DNA of 64,000 bases from Syngnathus acus (Eukaryota; Chordata; Actinopteri; Syngnathiformes; Syngnathidae): positions 8,776,967-8,840,966 of the forward strand of contig NC_051091.1 in assembly GCF_901709675.1 (NCBI RefSeq), in the 5' to 3' direction. This document shows, in pieces, positions 1 to 11,254 of the stretch. The translations under genes were made by a program, and so were the position numbers. Below the pieces are notes generated by a model. That model was not told where the DNA came from and ran no database searches. It was given only the letters and a program-made list of their open reading frames with translations. Each line of letters begins with the position of its first letter. Position 1 is the stretch's first letter.

Positions 1-79
1 CTGACATTTCCTGTTTGAGGTTAAACTGCAATTATAAATGAATACCACATAATTATGTCACCATAGCTCGCTCGCTCGC

Positions 80-200
<121 letters not shown>

Positions 201-2743
201 GAGGTTATTTTTGAGGTGATCTGTATTCTGACAGATATTTTCAGTACACTCAAATTATTTTATTCCATCCCAGGTTATATTATTATTGGGACTTTTGTGA
301 CATATTAGCTATGCGCTAGCAAGTAACTAACTAGCTAGTAACAAAGTAACTAGCTAGTCACAAAATACAAATACAGTATTACTTCACTCTATTTGAATAA
401 ATATTTGAGGTATTTTCACTGCACTATTGTATTTATTCTTCCTTCCTTCCTTCCTTCCTTCCTTTCTACTTTTATCCCCAACAGGTAAAAAGACCCTGCT
501 CCTTACTTTGTCAAAATAGACTAAAATAGACAACAGCAGCAGATATCATAATAAGATATTTGTCTACTTGAGAGAATTGTTTGAACCGACATTTTATTAT
601 AGTAGCATATATATTATATAGTATAAGATATATTATTGTGCCTGTTTGTTGTTTTGTTTACTTCCACAAGTCTACATTTCGAAAAATATAATGAATTATA
701 CTTTTGGGAAAAATGTTTTAACAAATGCATTGTTTAAGAATAACAACAGCAAAATTTCTGCCTAATCTGGAAAAAAACATACAATGTATCTTTTTGGCAG
801 GCGTGTTCATTTGTTATTTAGTAAGCAAGCTTTGTTAATGTGTTTTGATTGCGTAAAGGTCAAGCCAAATTTAGCTCTTGGCTTACAATTAAAACAAGCA
901 GCAATATCGAACATGATTTGGGTATTCTATGTGATTGACAATATTTGTTTAAATGTGTTTCAATTTCTAATTTTAAATGAAATATAGGAGTTGAATCTGT
1001 ACCTTTTGGGCACAAAGCCTAATACTTTTTTTTATGTACAGTGTGAGGACTTTTGCTACAATTTATAAGTTATAGGTTACAAGAGGTGCCACTCGAGTGC
1101 AAATATCCTTCCTAGTAAAATACTTTCCATACCCCCCCAATGCACCTGCCGCACTTGCAAAATACTCACCCATTTCCCTCATTTTGATGCTGGTGTCGAA
1201 GAGAGAATTATCCTTCCGACCCAAAAAGGCCAGGGTTCCCCTCTTCATCTTGACTTCTAGCGTTAATGTGTGTGATGATCACAAATCACACATTTTGACA
1301 AGATGCTTCGTGAGTCCGTTGTGGGACAACAAGGACGCACTCAAGCGCGATCTTGCAAGGAAAGTCATGGAAAGAAATGAATTAACTCCGCCTCCCGTGC
1401 TCAAGTTACATTCCCGACTACAGGTGAGGCCCCAACCTGCTCTGCTCTGCTCTTTCCGCCGACATTCCAGCACTAATCTCTGTCTTTAATTACATACTTG
1501 GTGCGTAGATCTCAGATTTTAGTTGTTAGATCCACTGCTTCTTTGAAAGGCTCAATGCTTGCAAACTAGCAAAACATTTTAACACTTGCATCTGTGGCTT
1601 TTTTTAATTCTTCATAACTTTTGCATAAACTCATCTGTCGCTGGTGGCACTGCCACAGGTACAAATTACAAAAAAAAAAAAAAAAGAAAATCATAGACCT
1701 ATATAGACCACGTACTGAGTAAGCGGGTGCATTACTCGCCTACGTCAGCAAGTCGGCCATTTTGAATGTGACCAACATGACTACTAAAACCCAAACTTGA
1801 CAAAAAAAACAATAGTCAATGAATATAAATAAATAATCAGTGACGGTGATTAATGAATTACCGTTACACAATTACACATAGTTTATTATTTAGCTGTTCA
1901 AAGAGAAGTATGAACAAGTACAAAACCCTTAAACTTCTATTTCTTTATGAATATATAGACAATATTAGCAATATTCAGGAATATTTAATATTAATAATGT
2001 ATTAATTTAACAATATTTATTATATCTAGGAATATTTCGTTGGTTTGTACATACACATTGTTGAAGATCCATCTTTAGTCTGTAAAACATTTCCACATCA
2101 CAAATGTATTGAACTTCATAAAGTGCCTTTCTACAAAGTGCAGAAATAGCTGTGACATAAGTCTTCTGAATAAAAAAATAAAAAAAACATTTTCATTTAA
2201 TTATTTGTAACAGCAATCACTGGAGATGGAAATGTCCACTAATTGTATTGTTGTATGGTAGCAATGACCTACATACTTGGAGGAACTTTGATGAGGTCAT
2301 AACTTCTAGTCGCTGTCATCGTGTCACCGTCACCATCTATGTCATCTTTGCAATAGAGCTTATCAATGTTAAATGACTTCATCTCTATTATCACAAGCCA
2401 GATATGTTATTTTGATGTAATAATTTTAACCAGGTCTTAAACTAGCCCTTGTATCCCGGCAACAGTCGTCTTGTGTGTCATAAAGCTGAAAAGCACTATT
2501 CTGCACACATTTTTATTCATTTTCTTATCTTGACAAACCCAAAGGTCAAAAGAAATGTGTATTTTGAGTAAACTAAGGCACCGTGTTCAATTTTGACAAG
2601 GTGTTAAGGATCGAGCCATTCATTTTTTGTTCCACCTATCAGTAAGGATGTTTTCCATTTTACCTCCAAAGAAACTGTTTAGGAGCCATCCAAATCATGA
2701 GAGGATAACTCCGAATCTCCAATTTCTAAATAAGGATTGAAGG
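201..2743. other. AT-rich flank, no confirmed gene
   Basis: This stretch is AT-rich, with a short TTCC run near 440-465, a TAGC/TAAC-rich patch at 300-360 and a poly-A run near 1670-1685. The only coding-like spot is 1063-1490, where both strands stay open; it is listed separately. No first exon for the GCAP gene at 7225-8000 could be found here, either as a run matching the family's N-terminus or as an exon ending in the expected phase. Confidence 0.6.
1184..1260 (-). other. possible short coding exon, gene unknown
   Basis: Read on the minus strand, a candidate acceptor (acgctag) near 1261 is followed by an ATG at 1248 and 26-27 open codons, including the motif LAFLGRKDNSLFD. A strong donor-like GGTGAGTAT follows near 1175-1183. 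If real, this is an early coding exon of a minus-strand gene whose other exons lie left of the window. I do not recognise the peptide, and the plus strand of the same stretch is also open, so this could be chance. Confidence 0.25.
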
Positions 2744-5698
2744 ATGTCCTGGACAAACAGGCAACTACTAAGCAATGACCATTACGGCGAACACGTTAAA
2801 GATCCGGAAAATAAAGGAACCATGTTGCTTGAGCAAAGACAAGTCAAGGAAGATTTGGCTAATCTGGAGTCGGAAATTTTCAAGATGGAAACAGAGAAAT
2901 ATGACTTAAGCGCCCAAACATTGGGTCGTCTTCCATATTCAAATTTCATGGGGGAGACAGCGAATGAAGATTTGGCGTTGCTCAATCTTCAACAAAAAGA
3001 AGATATTCTCAGTGAGCAGAATAACCTCTTAAAGCTTAACAGGGTAAAGTTCGGCTCTCGTACCGAGATGGCTATGCTCGAATGTCGGTGTTTGGAGATG
3101 GAAACACGGTACGAAAACATGAGGACACATTTTGCTCAACTTGAAGAAGAAAATAAAGACTTACGATCGCACGTTGAAGAGACGGTGATACTTTCTGGGA
3201 CGAAAAACCTTGCCAGTCAGGAGTGGTCTCGTTTTGGATCGCAAAATGTCGACTTGAACACAAACAACCAAGGCGTTACAGGAGATGCTAAAGGTATTCC
3301 CAACAACAATCAGTTTGAGCAAATTAAGGCCCTCAAAAATCCTACTGTCAACCTAAAAACACAAGTTAAAAATCTTAAAGAAGGTGAGGACATACTGATT
3401 TCACAGAATGTTTTTCTAAAAAATGAGGCAACTGAGCTACAGTCACAGATTTTGAAAATAAAAATGCTGGAGACCGAAAATAATGACTTGAGGGCGCAAC
3501 TTCAATTTCATCAAGAGAAAATGAAAACTGAGACGAAATATTTCCAAGATGAGGAAATTAACAAGGAAGTGAAAGTGGCGCAGGGAGAAGACTTAAGGCC
3601 ACAACTTAAAGCCCTTCAAGAAGACAAGAACTGTTTGGAAGATAACATTCGAAGCCTGAAAGTTGGACTAGTTCAAGCTCAAACTCACAAAGACAAGATG
3701 GAAACACAGAGTTGTGACTTGAAGAGACAAGTTAAAGCCCTTAAAGAAAAAAACAACCAACTAAAGGATGAATTTAAGTCACTCAATGATCAGGTGGCTT
3801 TGCTTCTGTCTCAGCTAGCAAAGATGGAGACTCACAATAATGACTTACGGGCACACGTTAAAGGATTTCAAGAAAACGAGGAGATTTTGATTAAGCAGCA
3901 TGAGTCACTCAAGGATGAGGTTTCGCAGCTCGAAAGCTGCAACATGAGAAACGACAAACAAAACGAAAACTTGCGGGCACGGGTGAAGACTCTGAAAGAA
4001 TCGGAGATCAACTTAAATGAGAAGGCGGAGACGTTGGTGGGTGAATTATCACACCTTAAATTTCAAAGGGAAAACGATCAAACCGAGATTCATCGTCTGA
4101 GAAGAGAGGTACAGACGTTGAGGAGTCAATTACAAGATCAAGAGGAACTATTGAGGAGGATCGACGATGCCGAATCGCTCATGGAGAAGGAGTGGGCAGA
4201 GAAGGAAAAACTGAGCAACAAACTGGGTGAGCTCGAGGAAGAAGGCAATTTTGTTCAAAAGCAAAACGATGACGTTCGAGTGGAGTTAGAGAAGAATAAA
4301 TGTGTTCAGGAACAACAGAGCGAGAAGATTGCTCAACTGAAGGCGACGTTACAAGAGCGTAAACGGCAACATGAAGAGGCTCAATTTTTACTCTTCACAA
4401 AAGATGACGAGTTAGCCAAGCAAAACAGGAAAATTGTTTATTTAAATGAAATCACGGAGGAGCTGACCTCCTACGTTAGCAGTCTTAAACAACAAGTACA
4501 GCAGCTTAAAGTCCAGCTGGAAGTCAAGCAGATGGATGAGATATTAAATAATGTTCCTGGAGGCCATTTGGAGACAGCGCCCGAGCACGAGCCGACCCAT
4601 GAAAACCAACTGGGTTCGAAGACCGAGATAGAAGACGTGAACGTGCAAATAAAAGATTTTCATCTAAACAATTTCTCCATTCAGCTAAAAGTGCTGAGCA
4701 AGCACAACTTGGCTTTGCTTGACTCTCCAAGTCTGAAGCTGGAAACGGAAATCGAAGACCTGAAGACACAAATTACAGATCTTACCGAGCTGAACAAGAC
4801 CCTCACTGAAAAGCTGGCCCATCTTGAATCTTGGGCTGCCAATGGAGATTTGAGGGCACAAGAAGAAGATCTTGGAGGAAACCAGGACAGGCTGACCGAG
4901 CAGAACCACCTCAATGAAAAACTGGCTGATCTCCAAACAGAGAATGGAGATTTAAGAGTGCAAGTTGAGGATCTCAAAGAGAACGAGGAACTAATAAAGC
5001 AGAGGACGGAGACCCTCGTGGCTGAGTTGGAGCAGTATAAAACCGAGCTCAACCATCTGAGGACAGAAGCTCAGAAACTCAGGTCTCAGTTACACGATCA
5101 AAGCGACCTACGGAGACGAATAGATCAGGCCGAATCGCAAATGGAGAAAGATTTGGCAGAGAAGGAAAAGTTGAGCACTAAATTGCGGGAGCTTGAAGAA
5201 AAGGACAACTTGTTAAAAAAACTGCACGGCGACGTTCGAGCCGAGATGGAAGAGCTTAAATCTACTCGAGATCAACAAAAGCAACAGATTACACAGTTGA
5301 AGGCAACGTTGAAACAAAATAAACTCAAAGTTGAGAAGGCCAGATTTCTCCTGGATAGTAAAGAAGACGAGTTGGAAAAGCTAACGAAAGTTACAGAGGA
5401 GATGAAGACTCTGATTATTCATTCAAAGCAAACCACGTGCCAGCTAGAATTTAGTCAAATGGATGAGGAACATGGCAACATTTCATATGTGGACGAACTG
5501 AGCGAGGTGCACCCGACGTCCGCATCTGGCAGACTTCACAATCAAACCAGAACTTTTGGCTCTTGGCTTCTAAACGTTGCTAAGATATGTTCCATTAGAA
5601 CACTAATCGAGGTTGTGGTTGTGCTCTTTCTTTTAACCATATTTCCCCCGGAGAATGACCTCCCAGATTTCATCGCTGATCAGTTTCATCAATGTTAA
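2744..5698 (+). CDS. intronless 984-aa coiled-coil protein with C-terminal membrane anchor
   Basis: A single open reading frame begins at an ATG in acceptable context (A at -3), with an in-frame TGA just upstream. The protein is nearly all heptad-like, Glu/Lys/Leu-rich coiled coil. A roughly 50-residue module recurs, built on the pattern DLRxxVKxLxExExxL followed by a Leu/Glu spacer. Residues about 429-590 are repeated in diverged form at about 756-908. Near residues 950-968 lies one hydrophobic segment (LIEVVVVLFLLTIF) followed by a short tail ending in Cys. This is the layout of a tail-anchored protein of the ER, Golgi or nuclear envelope, with its coiled coil in the cytosol; that location is inference. 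The gene lies just upstream of a GCAP gene and near irf6. TRAF3IP3, the human neighbour of IRF6, is also a tail-anchored coiled-coil protein, but the C-terminal sequence does not resemble it. Intronless structure could mean an old retrocopy, though the frame is intact. Confidence 0.8.
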   Translation: MSWTNRQLLSNDHYGEHVKDPENKGTMLLEQRQVKEDLANLESEIFKMETEKYDLSAQTLGRLPYSNFMGETANEDLALLNLQQKEDILSEQNNLLKLNRVKFGSRTEMAMLECRCLEMETRYENMRTHFAQLEEENKDLRSHVEETVILSGTKNLASQEWSRFGSQNVDLNTNNQGVTGDAKGIPNNNQFEQIKALKNPTVNLKTQVKNLKEGEDILISQNVFLKNEATELQSQILKIKMLETENNDLRAQLQFHQEKMKTETKYFQDEEINKEVKVAQGEDLRPQLKALQEDKNCLEDNIRSLKVGLVQAQTHKDKMETQSCDLKRQVKALKEKNNQLKDEFKSLNDQVALLLSQLAKMETHNNDLRAHVKGFQENEEILIKQHESLKDEVSQLESCNMRNDKQNENLRARVKTLKESEINLNEKAETLVGELSHLKFQRENDQTEIHRLRREVQTLRSQLQDQEELLRRIDDAESLMEKEWAEKEKLSNKLGELEEEGNFVQKQNDDVRVELEKNKCVQEQQSEKIAQLKATLQERKRQHEEAQFLLFTKDDELAKQNRKIVYLNEITEELTSYVSSLKQQVQQLKVQLEVKQMDEILNNVPGGHLETAPEHEPTHENQLGSKTEIEDVNVQIKDFHLNNFSIQLKVLSKHNLALLDSPSLKLETEIEDLKTQITDLTELNKTLTEKLAHLESWAANGDLRAQEEDLGGNQDRLTEQNHLNEKLADLQTENGDLRVQVEDLKENEELIKQRTETLVAELEQYKTELNHLRTEAQKLRSQLHDQSDLRRRIDQAESQMEKDLAEKEKLSTKLRELEEKDNLLKKLHGDVRAEMEELKSTRDQQKQQITQLKATLKQNKLKVEKARFLLDSKEDELEKLTKVTEEMKTLIIHSKQTTCQLEFSQMDEEHGNISYVDELSEVHPTSASGRLHNQTRTFGSWLLNVAKICSIRTLIEVVVVLFLLTIFPPENDLPDFIADQFHQC

Positions 5699-7224
5699 AT
5701 TTTTGTATTACAGGAATTCCTTGTCTTTGGGAAAATACTGCTTGGGTCATATATGACTTGTTTCAGAAACTTTAAAGCTCCCATTGTTTTTTTCCGACTC
5801 ATCTCTTGTCAATGTGTGTGTGTTTTTTTTAATATCTCTAACCTGACAAGAATGTCTGGACTTTTCTGGAGAGCCATTTTTGTTTTATCTGTCTTCAAAC
5901 TGTTTGTAACCAAACATCACTTGCTTTGTATTAGTCAATGGTTTTTAAATCAATATAGTTTTTTTCCCCACAAACATTTTTACAAAAGATGAAAAAAATG
6001 AAGTTGGTATTTTTTCACTTTAGGAATAATTTAATTGTCCCGTAGTGGACAAGCAATACTCACAAGTTTCGATTCAATAAGCCGAACATTTACCTTGCAG
6101 CGCTTCAATAATGCAAGTTTTTTCATCCATCAGCTGCTCTTATGATGAATCATAAAATTGAAAGCTACCAGCCCATGCATGACTTTACAGTATTTTATTT
6201 TTAATTTACAACGCTTTTCCCCCTCACTCAAATCTTATTAGTCATAGACAACACACACGGTTACCAGTACTGTCATGTGACCTAGTTTTCTCAGTTTACC
6301 ATGTCGTTACTGAGGATCAAGAATCCTCCAAAGACCAGAGTGAGCTGACCACCGGCATTAACCCTCGTGAAAAGAACCCTTTAAAGTGCACGTCGTGCAA
6401 CAGGTGTACTACACAAGGTTAATATATCTTATTTACTTTGACAAAGAAATTCAATTCATGAACAATATAAAGCATTTTAGAGTTTTGTTATATATATTTT
6501 TCTCCAAAATGTAGAAGGTACATATACAATATTATGATAACTGAAGATTTATTTGGAGTATTTATACTCCTAGATGTTATCTTTTTTTATCCTGTAAAGC
6601 AAAACAACAGTTTTCTATCACGCCTTAAATATGTGGAAACAACCAAGACTGGTTCATCCGGTTCCTCAGTAGGAATTCATTAAGCCATCTGAAATACAGT
6701 ATGAAGAAAGAGCATTTAAGATTCCTGCATTTGTTTCTCCATGTCTATTGTACAGTACACTGATATTTAAAGCCAGCAGCCTTGAACTTGGGTTTTAAAT
6801 TGAATTATGATTTTCTTAATTTCTTAATAAGAAAAAAAAACTGCAGCTGGGCTAAAACCTCTGCTTTCCCGACAGCCTTTTCTATTGTTGAATATAGGAG
6901 CAAGGAACATACGTAAATACAACTCTAAATGGGTCTTTCTGCCCTTACGAGCGCTCTAAATAGTTAAGTCTCACGGGCCATTTTTGTGAATATTAGTTTG
7001 CTGATGAACTTTTCCATGAGAAAGCTGCTATCACCTATCTTGCTCTATTTTTTTCTGAGAAACCGAATGTTATTCATTTAGATAAGGCAAGATTTTGTAA
7101 AAAAAAAAGTCAATCCAGACTTCTTCAATGATTTGTCGGCTCATCTTCCCTTCTCCGGTTATATGAACACGCCATTATTAGGAACATAGAAAAATACTAA
7201 ATTATTTGTGTGTTGTTTTTTTAG
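5699..7224. other. AT-rich spacer before the GCAP exons
   Basis: This holds the 3' flank of the coiled-coil gene followed by what is probably intron of the GCAP gene. I see no open exon resembling the GCAP N-terminus and no recognisable repeat family. Confidence 0.5.
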
Positions 7225-8000
7225 GATGGTTTCATTGATTTCATGGAATATGTAGCTGCTCTCAGCCTCGTTCTTAAGGGAGCAGTACAAAATAAACTTC
7301 GCTGGTACTTCAAACTCTACGATATTGACGGAAGTGGCTGCATTGACCGCGACGAGCTGCTTCTGATCTTCAAGGTAGCATAAGCCTTGCTAGAGCTGCT
7401 CAACTGCATAAATCCGGACTTGGTAGAAATCCCACCTACTGACCTATTGGTTTCGATTAAAGTAGACAAGGGATGAAGCTGTGGGAGGGACGCTAGTATA
7501 ATATTATTTTGTGACACTTTAGAGACATCTACTGGTGAATCAAAGTAAGCTATGAGTCACATCATTTCTTTTTTTTATGCCAGTCTATTGATGCAATCAA
7601 TGGAATTCATGATGACGTTAAAGCAGAGGAGTTTACCAACATGGTATTTGACAAGATTGACATAAATGGAGATGGTAAGTAATACTGTCGTTTCCAGTTA
7701 AATGTTCATTTATGCCATTTAGTTAAAATGGTTGACTAAAATTTAAAAGGACAAATTTCACCACACCCAGATGTGTGTGTGACGATCATTGGGACTTTAA
7801 CTTTAAATCCAAATGTATTGGTTTTATTGTGCCAAGGTGAACTGTCCTATGAAGAGTTCATCAGCGGGGTTCAAGAGGACGAGATGTTGCTGAAGATGCT
7901 CACGCAAAATTTGGACTTACACATTGTTCAGAAGATTCAAGGAGAAATGACTGCTAATACCTTCAACATGCACCGTGAGGGCAGAGGTCAAGAATCATGA
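7225..8000 (+). CDS. guanylate cyclase-activating protein, exons 2-4 (5' end not found)
   Basis: Three exons join in frame: 7225-7374, 7584-7674 and 7837-8000, all with AG/GT borders. They encode about 134 C-terminal residues of a neuronal calcium sensor of the GUCA1 family, which regulates photoreceptor membrane guanylate cyclase in rods and cones. The text begins [19 protein letters not shown], the second half of EF-hand 2. It then shows a full EF3 loop ([12 protein letters not shown]) and EF4 loop (DINGDGELSYEE), each with the Asp/Glu ligands intact. The intron positions match those of vertebrate GCAP genes as I know them. The N-terminal exon, with the myristoylated MGN start, the degenerate EF1 and the first part of EF2, was not found. 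Either intron 1 is long and spans the coiled-coil gene at 2744-5698, with exon 1 outside the window, or the exon is lost. GCAP1-like features dominate, but I cannot name the teleost paralogue. Confidence 0.9.
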
Positions 8001-9006
8001 CTACAGGACTGATCACTTGGTTATTTCCCATATAATTGTTGCCACTGAAGGACTGTATGTTAACCCTGAATAGTAGATCTTCATTTTATGGATGACACCA
8101 ACTCCCTAGCCGTCCAACAGGATCTACAAATTGCTGTGATGCTCTGAGAAATAAGAGGAAGAGCGTTTCAGTTGTCAAGACAGCTACTGAGAAGTTGACT
8201 TGGTGGTGATGCTCAGCCATTTTGTTTTATACTATGGTACATTTTTCCCATTGTATTTTTTTTTTTACACAATTTTATGACAGTGTGCAGGCATTTTGTG
8301 GCCAATTTTATCTTGAGGTTCATATAGGTTGTTACAAATCTTAAAAGCAATGCAGCCAAGACAAACACTTGGGCATAAATAAACCCGATTTCACTGAGCC
8401 AACATTCGAATTTGTCAGTGTTTCTATTAGTATTTGGGCCAGCAGAGACGATATAAAATAGAAAATATGATGACGCAAAAAAAATTACGATGTACTTGGA
8501 GCGTACACGACTCGTGAGTTTGACATTCTGGAAAAGGTGTGTCATCAGTGTGACGTCACAGGCGTACCTGAGTTTCGGCTGAGTGGGAAGTGGGCGTGGT
8601 GAGGCTGAGGAAAAAAACAAAGAGCATTAGGTTGGAGTTGGCTGGGACAAACTTTTAGGCTTGTTATCGTCACATTAGTGGTTTATCAACAAGGTTAGCT
8701 GGTGACAATTACATAATTGGGGTCAGTATAGTCGCGCGAAGGCAATAAACGCCTGGGGGGGGGGGGGAGATCGGACAAATTTGTGCCAGAGACCGACTGG
8801 AAAAAGAAACAGCGACTTCCTGGTTCGCGCAGGTAGGTTTTATTGTTCTTTTCAAATAAACGGAACATATGGATCACGTTTAAATTGGTCTCCTGTGTAA
8901 AAGATCAGTTCAACCTATTTAAAGTAATAAACAGAATTAATTGGAAGAGCAGCTTCATTCGCACGATCGTCACCTTCGCTGCCTTGTGTTTTCTCAGCCA
9001 GTCGCC
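8001..9006. promoter_or_regulatory. GCAP 3' flank and irf6 5' region
   Basis: This is about 1 kb between the GCAP stop codon and the irf6 ATG, so it must hold the GCAP 3' UTR and probably the irf6 promoter and 5' UTR. A poly-G run lies near 8756-8768. No TATA box or conserved element can be assigned with confidence. Confidence 0.4.
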
Positions 9007-11254
9007 ATGTCGGTGACGCCGCGACGTGTCCGCCTGAAGCCGTGGCTAGTCGCCCAGGTGGACAGCGGGAGATATCCTGGTCTGGAGTGGATCGACCGTG
9101 ACGCCATGCGTTTCAGGATCCCGTGGAAGCACGCCACGCGACACACGCCTCAACACGAGGACGAGGACACCATATTTAAGGTAACCAGTCACCTAAGCAG
9201 GTCAAGATTAATAGTCTGTCCCAAATGTGTCATTGATGAGAAATAATCATTTGTAGAGGGAGCCTGTTTTTTTTCCCTATAAAATATATACTCAATACTA
9301 AAAATACTTTCATACATGTTACCACAGGCATGGGCTGTTGAGACTGGAAAATTCCAGGAAGGGTCTGATGAACCCGATCCTGCAAAGTGGAAAGCCCAGC
9401 TCCGATGTGCCCTGAACAAAAGCCGGGAATTCAACCTCGTCTACGACGGAACCAAAGAGGTCCCGATGAATCCCTTGAAGATATATGATGTCTGTGATAT
9501 CCTGCAACCATTAAGTAACCCAGGTACAGTAAATGAATGACCCCCCCCCCCCCCCCCCCCCCCCCCATTCTTCCGTATGGCTGGTACAACTCTGATTTAA
9601 AACCACTACTTGCCAATGAAACCACAGGTTCTTCAGATCCTGGTTCTTGGACTCCAGGTGAGGAAGATGGCGCAGAGGAAGATATTCCAGACACACCAGA
9701 ATCTCTTCCTCCCTACCCATCCAATGGTAAGGACTTCATCTTCCTTCTACTTTTATTACATCCATAAAAGAACAAGAAATGAAAGAAACTTTGATGCTGA
9801 CATCCTGATTCCCCCAACCAGGCACAAGTCCGTCTCCTCTCATCTTGTGGTCTCCTATGGGCTCGGAGTCCTCCATGCCACCAAGTACAAGTTGTCCTCA
9901 ACCTAATAAAGTCTGGCCCAAAGAGGAACCTGAGGATGTGGAGATGCAACCCACGCCCATGGCTGTCATGCCCTCCGCTGCCCTGGCCGACCCCTCGATG
10001 CAGGGCCCTACTATTACCGACACCTTATTTGCCTCTCCAGAGATGTGGATCAGCTCCCTCCCAAGTACGTTTTTTTTACATCTTCCAAGCATGTCCACAA
10101 TGATCACTGACAGTTACAGCATACTAAAAATTGCCAATGAAGTGCCACCAACAAGGAGAGCAAACTAGCAAAACATGTACTTCTTACTTCAAATGCAAAA
10201 TACCAATTTTCGGAATGCGTCTTGAACTCAGTGACCGACCTGGAGGTGCAGTTCCTGTACCGAGGGAGGGAGATGTGTCCTACGATCACAGTCAGCAACC
10301 CCCAGGGTTGCAGGCTCTTCTACGGCGATCTGGGTCCAATGGTCAACCAGGAGGAGCTGTTCGGACCGGTCAGCCTGGAACAGTTGCGCTTCCCCACCAC
10401 GGAGAACATCACCAACGACAAGCAGAGACTCTTCACCAACCGTCTGCTGGACGTGATGGACCGAGGTCTGATCTTGGAGGTGAGCGGCCACGACATCTAC
10501 GCCGTCCGTCTGTGCCAGTGCAAGGTGTACTGGTCCGGCCCCTGCGCGCCAAATGCCTCCGCGCCAAATCCTATCGAGCGCCAGACGAAAGTCAAACTGT
10601 TCTGCCTGGAGTCGTTTCTCAGTGGTGAGTTCCTGTTCCTGTCGTTATAGTTCATTCTCTGCCAGTTTGATGCGGGGCATCATTAATAATTGGAATGTTT
10701 TTTGTGCGACATAGGTGTGATTGCCCACCAGCGTGGCCAAACCCCAACTCCTCCGCAATTTGAAATCAACCTATGTTTTGGAGAGGAGTGGCCTGATGGA
10801 AGGCCGACCGAGAGGAAACTTATCATGGTTCAGGTGAGAATTGAACGCTGGCTAAAAGGAAAGTCACCATCTTGTGGCATCTATAGGGGCCACATTGATC
10901 ACACAAATAAATGTTCCTCAAGTAGAACCTGACCAAAAGAAGATTTTGGAGGCAGGACAAAGCCCATCTACGAAACGTTTTTGTCAGCCCTGTTTTAAGC
11001 AGACAATGTTCATCTCATTCCAGATCATTCCAGTGGTGGCTCGCATGATCACCGAGATTTTTTCTGGAGACAACACGCGATCCTTCGACAGCGGCAGCGT
11101 GCGCCTCCAGATTTCGATCCCCGATATCAAAGATAACATAGTGACCCATCTGAAGCAGCTCTACTGCCTGCTTCACACCAACCAGGGCCAGGACGGCTGG
11201 GTTTTGCCTCCTGGCTCAGGTTTCAACCTCGTCCAGACTCTGCAAGGCCAATGA
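9007..11254 (+). CDS. irf6: interferon regulatory factor 6
   Basis: Seven coding exons join with consistent phase: 9007-9180, 9328-9523, 9628-9726, 9822-10064, 10232-10624, 10715-10833 and 11024-11254. Together they encode 484 aa (human IRF6 is 467). Residues about 7-115 form the IRF DNA-binding domain, with the tryptophan repeat and motifs such as [26 protein letters not shown] and [18 protein letters not shown] Pro/Glu/Ser-rich linker follows, then the IRF-association domain with [24 protein letters not shown] and [10 protein letters not shown]. The N-terminus PRRVRLKPW and the conserved [12 protein letters not shown] segment favour IRF6 over IRF5. IRF6 is a transcription factor for keratinocyte and periderm differentiation; mutations in human IRF6 cause Van der Woude clefting. 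The start is chosen because it gives the expected four residues before PRRVRL. Intron 2 is only 104 bp and holds a 26-bp poly-C run. Confidence 0.97.
9541..9566. repeat. poly-C homopolymer in irf6 intron 2
   Basis: Twenty-six consecutive C residues begin 17 bp after the donor site, in a 104-bp intron. A spurious Pro-rich reading frame crosses it, but the phase of the flanking exons requires its removal. Confidence 0.95.

Noticed and set aside
2744-5698. Assignment of the coiled-coil gene to TRAF3IP3
   Set aside because: Proximity to irf6 and a C-terminal anchor fit, but length, intronless structure and the C-terminal sequence do not.
9537-9767. Frame beginning with a poly-proline run in irf6
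   Set aside because: It reads through the poly-C intron; exon phases of irf6 require that stretch to be spliced out.
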